From the NCBI RefSeq assembly GCF_000019185.1, contig NC_010334.1, positions 3,720,001-3,784,000 of the forward strand: 64,000 bases of DNA. The letters are read 5' to 3'. The notes beneath the pieces were generated by a model that was not told the DNA's origin, made no database searches, and was given only the letters and a program-made list of their open reading frames with translations. A program made the translations under genes and the position numbers. Positions 34,991 through 42,169 of the stretch are shown here, in pieces. Numbering within the stretch: the stretch's first letter is position 1; each line of letters opens with the position of its first letter. The DNA comes from Shewanella halifaxensis HAW-EB4 (GTDB lineage: Bacteria; Pseudomonadota; Gammaproteobacteria; Enterobacterales; Shewanellaceae).

Positions 34991-35230
34991 GTGGCAAAAA
35001 AACCAGAAAATCTCTCATTTGAAGATTCACTTTCCGAGCTAGAAAAAATCGTAACCGACTTAGAGCATGGCGATATCGCTCTCGATGATGCCTTAAAGCA
35101 ATTCGAACGCGGAATTAAGCTTGTTCGAAATAGCCAGAGCAAGTTAGAAAATGCTCAGCAAAAAGTAGCCGTGTTAATGCAAGAAGAGGGTGTAGACACT
35201 CTCAAACCTTATGATATCGAGGGTGAGTAA
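34991..35230 (+). CDS. xseB: Exodeoxyribonuclease VII small subunit
   Basis: XseB pairs with XseA to degrade single-stranded DNA. The 79-residue helical protein begins VAKKPENLSFEDSLSELEKI when read from the GTG at 34991, nine bases after AGGA; an ATG at 34982 is too near that site. The helical hairpin with EKIVTDLEHGDIALDDALKQ and FERGIKLVR is the family core. It heads the operon with ispA, which starts immediately after the stop codon. xseA is elsewhere. Confidence 0.93.
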   Translation: MAKKPENLSFEDSLSELEKIVTDLEHGDIALDDALKQFERGIKLVRNSQSKLENAQQKVAVLMQEEGVDTLKPYDIEGE

Positions 35231-36112
35231 TTGTTAGTAGAGTCACTTAAGCGATACCAGCTGCGCAGTAACCAGCAGCTTGAATTACGTATCGATGCGC
35301 TCGAAGATATTGATCCACAGCTCAAAGCCGCAATGAAACATGGTGCCTTGATTGGTGGAAAGCGTATTAGACCCTTTTTGGTTTATGCCATCGGCGACAT
35401 GTTAGGTGTTAAGCTGACAACACTGGATTCCTGCGCAGCGGCTATCGAGTGTATCCATGCCTACTCACTGATCCATGACGACCTGCCAGCTATGGATGAC
35501 GACGCATTACGTCGTGGTCAACCCACGGTACATATTGCTTTTGATGAAGCCACTGCCATATTAGCCGGTGATGCACTACAAGCACTTGCGTTTGAAATCA
35601 TCAGCGATCCCATCGAAAACATTACTCCATCACAAAATTTAGCCATGGTTAAAGCCTTAGCTAATGCCTCTGGGTATAGTGGTATGTGTGGTGGTCAGGC
35701 GATGGACTTAAGCGCAACCAACAAGCAGATTGAATTAGCCACCTTAATAAAGCTTCACAAACTAAAAACCGGTGCTCTTATTCGATGTGCCGTTGAGTTT
35801 GCTATTATCGCCGCAAAAGTCGATGGACAAGAACGTCAGGCGTTACTCGATTTTGCCGATGCCATTGGCCTCGCTTTTCAGGTGCAAGATGACGTGCTCG
35901 ATATCATCGCTAGCACCGAAGAACTCGGAAAACCGCAAGGTTCCGATACAGATTCAAACAAAAGTACCTATCCAAAGTTACTTGGATTAGAGGGCGCTCA
36001 AAAAACTGCTTCAAGTTTGATTGAGGACGCACTATCAGCGCTGGCCAAATTACCATACAATAGCCAGCTAATTGCAGAATTCGCCCGTTATATCATTGAG
36101 CGAAGAGTTTAA
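35231..36112 (+). CDS. ispA: Farnesyl diphosphate synthase (geranyltranstransferase)
   Basis: IspA condenses isopentenyl diphosphate with allylic diphosphates to give farnesyl diphosphate. The first aspartate-rich motif is [10 protein letters not shown] at about residue 84 and the second is QDDVLD at about 220; [10 protein letters not shown] binds substrate. The start is TTG at 35231, directly following the xseB stop, with GAGGGTG upstream; 293 residues is normal. Its 3' end lies 22 bp before the dxs start, in the conserved xseB-ispA-dxs operon. Confidence 0.96.
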
Positions 36113-36134
36113 TAAAGAGACAAAGAATCTCGAT

Positions 36135-38000
36135 ATGAGTTTTGATATTTCTCAATTTCCTGTGCTTGCACAGGCTAATACCCCAGATGAGCTAAGACAG
36201 CTCCCTCAAGCAGTATTGCCACAATTGGCAGACGAACTTCGAGGTTTCCTACTGAAGTCTGTTGGTAAATCAAGCGGTCACTTTGCATCGGGTCTAGGCA
36301 CGGTGGAACTCACCGTGGCACTTCATTATGTGTACAACACACCATTTGACAGACTCGTTTGGGACGTAGGCCACCAAGCCTATCCACACAAAATCTTAAC
36401 GGGTCGCCGTGAAAAGATGCATACCATTCGCCAAAAAGGCGGTGTGCACCCTTTCCCTTGGCGTGAAGAAAGTGAATACGACACCTTTAGTGTGGGTCAC
36501 TCTGGTACTTCTATTAGTGCCGCGCTTGCAATGGCTGTTGCAGCGGAAAAAGAGCAAGCGGGGCGTAAAGTGGTTGCCGTTATCGGCGACGGTGCTATGA
36601 CGGGCGGCATGGTATTTGAAGCCATGAACCACGCTGGTGACCTGCATAACGATATGCTAGTGGTGCTAAACGATAACGAGATGTCTATCTCGGAAAACGT
36701 AGGCGCACTCAACAATCACTTAGCTCAGCTAATGTCTGGCCGTTTCTATACCACCATACGTGAAAGCAGCAAGAAAGTGCTTCAAGGTATGCCGGTTATC
36801 AAGGAGATGGCAAAGCGCACCGAAGAGCACCTTAAAGGCATGGTTGTGCCAGGCACTCTATTTGAAGAGCTAGGCTTTAACTACATAGGCCCGATTGATG
36901 GCCATGATGTTGATGCGCTCGTTGAAACCATGCGTAATATGCGTAATCTAAGTGGTCCGCAGATTTTACATATCATGACCAAAAAAGGTCGTGGCTATGA
37001 ACCAGCCGAAAAAGATCCTATCGGTTGGCATGCAGTGCCTAAGTTTGATCCTTCAACCTTTGAAAAGCCTGCAGCCAAGCCATGCGACCCGACCTTCTCT
37101 GAAGTGTTTGGTAAGTGGCTTTGTGATATTGCTGAAAAAGATGAAAAAGTCTTGGGTATTACGCCTGCTATGCGCGAAGGTTCAGGTATGGTTGAGTTTT
37201 CTCAGCGCTTTCCTAAACAATACTTTGACGCAGCGATTGCCGAACAACATGCAGTCACCTTCGGCGCCGGCTTTGCCTGTGAAGGATACAAGCCTGTTGT
37301 GGCGATTTACTCAACCTTTCTACAGCGTGGTTACGATCAATTGATCCACGACGTTGCTCTGCAAAGACTACCGGTGCTGTTTGCTATCGACCGTGGTGGT
37401 ATTGTTGGTGCCGATGGCCCAACTCACCAAGGTGCATTCGACTTAAGCTTTATGCGCATAGTGCCAAATATGGTGATTATGGCGCCATCAGATGAAAACG
37501 AATGTCGCCAGATGCTGTACACAGGTTATTGCTATAACGACGGCCCAACGGCTGTGCGCTATCCTCGCGGTAGTGCTACCGGAGCTAAGCAAGTTGAAAC
37601 CATGACGGCGATGCCGATTGGTAAAGGCTTGCTCAAACGCCAAGGGCAAAAAATCGCAATCCTTAACTTTGGTACCACATTAGCCAGCTGCCTAGTCGCC
37701 GCAGAAGCACTTGATGCGACCGTTGCCGATATGCGCTTCGTGAAGCCGCTTGATGTTGAGCTGGTTAAAGAGCTTGCTGCTAATCACGATGTGCTAGTCA
37801 CTGTTGAAGAGAACGCGATTATGGGCGGTGCGGGCTCGGGTGTACTAGAGCTATTGCAGACTCTGAAGATGCCAAAGCCAGTATTACTTATTGGTTTGCC
37901 AGATGAGTTCATTAAGCACGGTGCACCGGAAGAGATCACCAGTGAGCTTGGCTTAGATGCTGCGGGGATCCAAAAGCAGATCGAAGACTTTATCGCTTAA
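36135..38000 (+). CDS. dxs: 1-Deoxy-D-xylulose-5-phosphate synthase
   Basis: Dxs joins pyruvate and glyceraldehyde 3-phosphate, the first step of the MEP isoprenoid pathway, using thiamine diphosphate. I start at ATG 36135 ([12 protein letters not shown]), matching the E. coli start and giving 621 residues; the frame extends upstream but overlaps ispA. Motifs include [20 protein letters not shown], the cofactor motif GDGAMTGGM with [11 protein letters not shown], catalytic Glu in [10 protein letters not shown], and the C-terminal [13 protein letters not shown]. It shares an operon with ispA, which makes the next isoprenoid intermediate. Confidence 0.98.
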
Positions 38001-38034
38001 ATGCTAAGCTCTTGAATCTGAAAAATAGCGAAAT

Positions 38035-38063
38035 AAAAAGGACTGCCTAGGCAGTCCTTTTTT
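38035..38063. terminator. Terminator between dxs and grpE, probably bidirectional
   Basis: AAAAAGGACTGCC and GGCAGTCCTTTTTT pair around TA, with T runs in both directions between the convergent dxs and grpE genes. Confidence 0.87.
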
Positions 38064-38118
38064 AGGCTTGTGCTAACCGCTAAGCTAGCAACAGCCATAT
38101 TTGGCTTTAGCTAGAAAA

Positions 38119-38721
38119 CTAGCCTTGAGAAACCATTACCATCGCAGGGCGAAGTAGGCGGTCATTTAGGGTGTAACCCTTCTGCATCACCATCATTACA
38201 GTGTTGGCAGGGAAATCAGCACTTGGCTGCATACCGATAGCTTGGTGTAGCTCAGGGTTAAATGTATCGCCCAGAGGATCGACTTGCGTCAGACCAAACT
38301 TCTCAACCGTACTCACAAAGCTCTTTGCCGTCAGCTCTACGCCTTCGTAAATGGCTTTTGTCGCTTCCGCTTCGGCATCGGTACCTTGCAGAGCGCGCTC
38401 CATGTTATCTAAAACAGGTAGCAACTCGTTGATAAATTTTTCTAAGGCAAATTTGTGCGCCTTCTCGACATCAATCGCTGAACGACGACGGATGTTGTCT
38501 ACCTCGGCTGCTGCACGGATCACTGAGTCTTTCTGAGATTCAACTTTAGTTTCAGCTTCTTGCAAAGCTTTTTCTAACTCTTCAACACGGAAATTGGCTT
38601 GAGTTAACTCATCCATTAAAGAGGCTTCACCTGTTGCTTCTGTACCGTTTTCGTTAAGCAATTCGCCTTCGACGATCTCTTCAACTTGGTTATCTTGTGC
38701 TTTATTTGTTTGGTTGCTCAT
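38119..38721 (-). CDS. grpE: Nucleotide exchange factor GrpE
   Basis: GrpE releases ADP from DnaK. The 200-residue protein from ATG 38721 (MSNQTNKAQD), seven bases after GGAGC, has an acidic N-terminus, a long paired helix (AAAEVDNIRRRSAIDVEKAH then KFALEKFINELLPVLDNMERAL) and the C-terminal beta domain (DPLGDTFNPELHQAIGMQ, then MQKGYTLNDRLLRPAMV). A longer frame from 38766 lacks support. dnaK-dnaJ are not adjacent. A near-consensus heat-shock promoter lies at 38768-38795. Confidence 0.97.
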   Translation of the reverse strand: MSNQTNKAQDNQVEEIVEGELLNENGTEATGEASLMDELTQANFRVEELEKALQEAETKVESQKDSVIRAAAEVDNIRRRSAIDVEKAHKFALEKFINELLPVLDNMERALQGTDAEAEATKAIYEGVELTAKSFVSTVEKFGLTQVDPLGDTFNPELHQAIGMQPSADFPANTVMMVMQKGYTLNDRLLRPAMVMVSQG

Positions 38722-38767
38722 TTTTGCTCCAGCTAAAAATGCTTTGTTTCTGCATGCTCTAGGCATA

Positions 38768-38795
38768 TTATGGGGATCAATTTGAAGGTTTCAAG
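38768..38795 (-). promoter_or_regulatory. Sigma-32 (heat-shock) promoter of grpE
   Basis: On the minus strand CTTGAAA, exactly 13 nt, then CCCCATAA; this is the consensus RpoH promoter. The predicted start point is about 40 nt before the grpE ATG. The site lies within 55 bp of the divergent nadK start. Confidence 0.88.
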
Positions 38796-38820
38796 GCCTA
38801 AAGCTGGATCTAACATAAAT

Positions 38821-39699
38821 ATGAGCAATACGTTTCACACAATTGGTCTAATTGGTAAACCGAATCACAAAGGAACCACACTGACCTTAAAAAGGTTGCA
38901 TCATTGGCTTAGCATGCAGGGCTATAAGGTGTTGGTCGAAGAAAGAGTTGCCGGAGAGCTTGGACCTCAAGTTCAGTCAGTCGATCTATTAGAGATCGGT
39001 GAGCAATGTGATTTAGCCATTGTTGTCGGCGGTGACGGTAATATGCTGGGTGCAGCTCGAGTACTCGCAAGATTCAGTGTCGGCGTCATTGGGGTTAACC
39101 GCGGTAACTTAGGTTTTTTAACTGACCTGCCACCCGACTCTTTTGAAGAAGCGTTATCAAAGGTACTCGAAGGTGAGTTTGAAATTGAGCAGCGCTTCCT
39201 ACTCGAAGCAGAAGTGCATCGCCATGGTGAGTTAAAATCGAGTAATACCGCTGTAAACGAAGCCGTACTGCACCCCGGTAAAATTGCTTATATGATTGAG
39301 TTTGAAGTCTATATCGATGACAAATTCATGTATAGCCAACGCGCTGACGGTATAATTATTTCCACTCCAACGGGCTCTACGGCCTATTCATTGTCTGCCG
39401 GTGGCGCAATTTTAACGCCTAACCTTTCCGCCGTGATCTTAGTCCCTATGTTTCCCCATACCCTCTCATGCCGACCAATTGTAGTCGATGCAGCAAGCAT
39501 TATTAAGCTTGTGGTCTCGCCACATAACAGCGATAACTTAGAAGTCAGTTGTGATGGCCACGTTCACCTTTCTGTACTACCTGGAGATGAGATAATCATC
39601 AAGCGTAGCCAAGAAACCTTAAGACTGGTGCACCCGAAAGGGCATAACTATTTCCACGTTCTCCGTACCAAGCTGGGTTGGGGAAGTAAGCTTTTCTAA
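38821..39699 (+). CDS. nadK: NAD kinase
   Basis: NadK phosphorylates NAD to NADP. The 292-residue product from ATG 38821 (MSNTFHTIGLIGKPN) equals the E. coli length; an in-frame start at 38770 would add 17 residues and cover the grpE promoter. Motifs are VVGGDGNMLGAAR, the NE-containing TAVNEAVLHPGK, and TPTGSTAYSLSAGG, with a C-terminal KLGWGSKLF. It is divergent from grpE, a conserved arrangement in gammaproteobacteria, where recN often follows; here it does not. Confidence 0.97.
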   Translation: MSNTFHTIGLIGKPNHKGTTLTLKRLHHWLSMQGYKVLVEERVAGELGPQVQSVDLLEIGEQCDLAIVVGGDGNMLGAARVLARFSVGVIGVNRGNLGFLTDLPPDSFEEALSKVLEGEFEIEQRFLLEAEVHRHGELKSSNTAVNEAVLHPGKIAYMIEFEVYIDDKFMYSQRADGIIISTPTGSTAYSLSAGGAILTPNLSAVILVPMFPHTLSCRPIVVDAASIIKLVVSPHNSDNLEVSCDGHVHLSVLPGDEIIIKRSQETLRLVHPKGHNYFHVLRTKLGWGSKLF

Positions 39700-40125
39700 G
39701 TCACCACAGATGCCGATAGACTTTTAGTCATACTTATCGGCATCTGCTCGCCTCAATAATATGTTCAAAACCTCACCAGCCTTCCTATGTAACTTTCATG
39801 ACATTGGTGTTAATTAGCTACAGTTCTTATTCTGCCTTGATTCAATAGCATCAAAACAAAATATTATTCATAAAAAATCAACTCGATTGAAAACATTAAC
39901 TTAGATTAATAATGATAAATAAGACTGCAAAACATAGCAGCAAAACGAGACATAAGTCACACCAAGTTTAAGTTCTATATACCTTATTTGCTGTCACATC
40001 GGAAATTTGCCGATCAAATCTAAGACGAATAATCTTCAAGTTAATACAATTTGATACGTTTAGTGCTAAAAACGATCTCTTTTATACTTTCCCTATGCCT
40101 ACCTAGCATTCAACCTATAATTTTA

Positions 40126-40141
40126 CGTGACACGGATCACA
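40126..40141 (+). promoter_or_regulatory. CRP-like site 1 upstream of lldP
   Basis: CGTGA-CACGGA-TCACA matches the consensus TGTGA-N6-TCACA except for the first base. CRP controls carbon and anaerobic genes in Shewanella; binding here is inferred. Confidence 0.5.
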
Positions 40142-40160
40142 GAGCAAGCCACAACAAAAC

Positions 40161-40176
40161 TGTGATCAGTCTCACT
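40161..40176 (+). promoter_or_regulatory. CRP-like site 2 upstream of lldP
   Basis: TGTGA-TCAGTC-TCACT matches the CRP consensus except for the last base. It is 35 bp, between three and four helical turns, from site 1. Confidence 0.5.
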
Positions 40177-40290
40177 AATGGCATTATCAACCACAATTGA
40201 CGAGCTGATTGATCTGGATCACGTTCTCGATTTTCTAAATAACGTCTATTACGCACCGCTACCCGTAATAACTATAAATTTAAGATACGG

Positions 40291-40416
40291 TTTGGGTAGT
40301 CACTAATGTTCACCACTCAAATTTGAATACAGTTTGAGTAGTAACAATTAATGTTAGCGACTCAAATCTAAACATTTGAAAGCAACAATTGAAGTTAGAC
40401 ACTCAAACATATCGAG
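40291..40416 (+). repeat. Three 42-bp repeats in the lldP leader
   Basis: Units begin at 40291, 40333 and 40375 with TTTGGGTAGT, TTTGAGTAGT and TTTGAAAGCA. Each then has a TAATGTT/GAAGTTA element and ACTCAAA near position 26-33. In unit 2 the arms TTTGAGT and ACTCAAA are exact inverted repeats. ACTCAAA of unit 1 can also pair with TTTGAGT of unit 2, so alternative hairpins exist. The third unit ends at the ribosome binding site GAGG. Confidence 0.75.
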
Positions 40417-40422
40417 GCAAGT

Positions 40423-42066
40423 ATGACCTTTATTCAACTACTCGCAAGCTTAACGCCGATCATCAGCGTAATGCTGTTTCTAGTCTTGCTACGGATGCCT
40501 GCATCTAGAGCAATGCCCATCTCTATGGTTTTCACCGGACTCGCCGCCGTATTCGTCTGGCAGATGGACACCACCTTCCTCGCCGCCTCCGTGGTAGAGG
40601 GACTACTTTCAGCTTTAACGCCATTGACTATCATTTTCGGCGCGGTGTTTCTGCTTAATACCCTCAAGTATTCTGGAGCCATGGACACGATTCGAGCTGG
40701 CTTCACCAATATTAGCGGCGATGCTCGTGTGCAGATCATTATCATCTGTTGGCTATTTGGCTCATTTATCGAAGGCTCTGCTGGCTTTGGCACCCCTGCT
40801 GCAATTGCAGCTCCGCTCTTGGTCTTACTCGGCATTCCACCGATTGCCGCGGCGGTAGTCGCCCTGATTGCAGATTCAACCTCGGTGTCTTTTGGTGCCA
40901 TCGGCCTGCCAGTACTATTTGGTATGGAGCAAGGATTAACCCAAGGCGGCGCAAATATGGCCGCACAGCAGATAGCCCAGCACGGTGGCAGCTTCGCCGA
41001 TTTTGCGCAATTTATTGCCATGCACATGATCACTATCGATTTAATCACTGGTACCCTTATCCCTCTCACCATGGTGGCGATATTGACAGGCTTCTTCGGC
41101 CGCAATAAGTCATTTAAAGAGGGCCTAGCAATCTGGAAGTTTGCCCTATTTGCGGGTCTTGCCTTCACGGTTCCTGCTTGGTTAATCAACTACTTTGCAG
41201 GACCAGAGTTCCCGTCGGTTATCGGTGCACTTGTGGGTATGGCATTAGTGATCCCAGTTGCTAAGAAAGGATACCTATTACCAAAAGAGCAATGGAATGA
41301 CTTTGCTGAAAATGATGGACAAGAGCGCCAGGAACTTGAGACTGAAGTGAAGTTCTCACAACTTGCGGCTTGGTCTCCTTACCTCATCATGGCGTCACTA
41401 CTCGTGCTATCACGTACCGTTGAGCCACTGAAAGCCTGGTTATCTAGCTTTAATATCAGCTGGACAGGCTTATTAGGCACTGAATTAAAAGCGGGCTTTG
41501 CCACCTTGTATGCACCAGGCGCTTTCTTTGTTTTAGTGTGTATCCTAGGTTTCTTCCTATTTAGAATGAAATCACCGGCAATTAAAGAGACTATCTCTGT
41601 TTCTTGTAAGTCGATGGTGCCCACCATTATCTCCCTTGGCGCATCAGTGCCTATGGTGAAAATTTTCCTAAACTCAGGTGAAAACGCATCGGGCTTAGCC
41701 TCTATGCCAGTAGCACTGGCCGATACCTTGGCAAACAGCATGGGCGCAGTTTGGGCTTGGGTATCACCGATTGTGGGTATTTTTGGCGCCTTCCTATCTG
41801 GCTCTGCGACCTTCTCAAACATGATGTTCTCAGGCCTTCAATATAGTGTTGCCGACAATATTGGTGCAAACCATGCGCTCATTTTGGCTATGCAAGGCAT
41901 TGGTGCCAATGCCGGTAATATGATGTGTGTGATGAACGTCGTTGCAGCTGCAACCGTTGTGGGCATGGCTGGACGTGAATCCGAGATCATCCGCAAGACG
42001 ATGCCAGTTGCACTCGGCTATGCGCTAGTCGCAGGGACTATCGCCGCAGTTTGGGGCGGATTCTAG
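40423..42066 (+). CDS. lldP: L-lactate permease family transporter
   Basis: LldP imports lactate (both isomers, and glycolate in E. coli) with protons across the inner membrane. The 547-residue protein has 12 or more membrane segments, the FGSFIEGSAGFGTPAAIAAPLL signature at about 110-130 (in parts), SVSFGAIGLPVLFG, and near the end SGSATFSNMMFSGLQ and ILAMQGIGANAGNM. ATG follows GAGGCAAGT. It is followed by dld after 103 bp, and the pair form the first unit of the lactate locus. The unusual repeat-rich leader and CRP-like sites point to carbon-source control. Confidence 0.96.
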   Translation: MTFIQLLASLTPIISVMLFLVLLRMPASRAMPISMVFTGLAAVFVWQMDTTFLAASVVEGLLSALTPLTIIFGAVFLLNTLKYSGAMDTIRAGFTNISGDARVQIIIICWLFGSFIEGSAGFGTPAAIAAPLLVLLGIPPIAAAVVALIADSTSVSFGAIGLPVLFGMEQGLTQGGANMAAQQIAQHGGSFADFAQFIAMHMITIDLITGTLIPLTMVAILTGFFGRNKSFKEGLAIWKFALFAGLAFTVPAWLINYFAGPEFPSVIGALVGMALVIPVAKKGYLLPKEQWNDFAENDGQERQELETEVKFSQLAAWSPYLIMASLLVLSRTVEPLKAWLSSFNISWTGLLGTELKAGFATLYAPGAFFVLVCILGFFLFRMKSPAIKETISVSCKSMVPTIISLGASVPMVKIFLNSGENASGLASMPVALADTLANSMGAVWAWVSPIVGIFGAFLSGSATFSNMMFSGLQYSVADNIGANHALILAMQGIGANAGNMMCVMNVVAAATVVGMAGRESEIIRKTMPVALGYALVAGTIAAVWGGF

Positions 42067-42169
42067 CTGCTCCTTTCGCTGTAAAAATAGCTAAACAAAA
42101 TAATAATATCGTGAGAGCCGCTGTTATGGCGGCTTTATCCACTTAAACAAAGTGTGAGAGATAAACTTG

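Larger units (their letters stand above)
39700..40422. other. Long regulatory region upstream of lldP, 723 bp
   Basis: No gene is seen on either strand. A long hairpin GATGCCGATA/TATCGGCATC at 39709-39744 ends nadK transcription without a good T run. The middle is AT-rich. The right half contains two CRP-like sites (40126, 40161) and three 42-bp repeats (40291-40416) that run up to the lldP ribosome binding site. The size and content suggest complex control of lactate uptake. Confidence 0.6.

Noticed and set aside
36072..36134. Upstream extension of dxs overlapping ispA
   Set aside because: The family starts at MSFDI, which lies at 36135, and the extension would be encoded out of frame inside ispA.
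40434..41189. Long minus-strand frame of 251 codons inside lldP
   Set aside because: It is a shadow of a strongly biased membrane protein gene on the other strand; the translation is unlike any family and rich in chance Pro/Ala/Arg.
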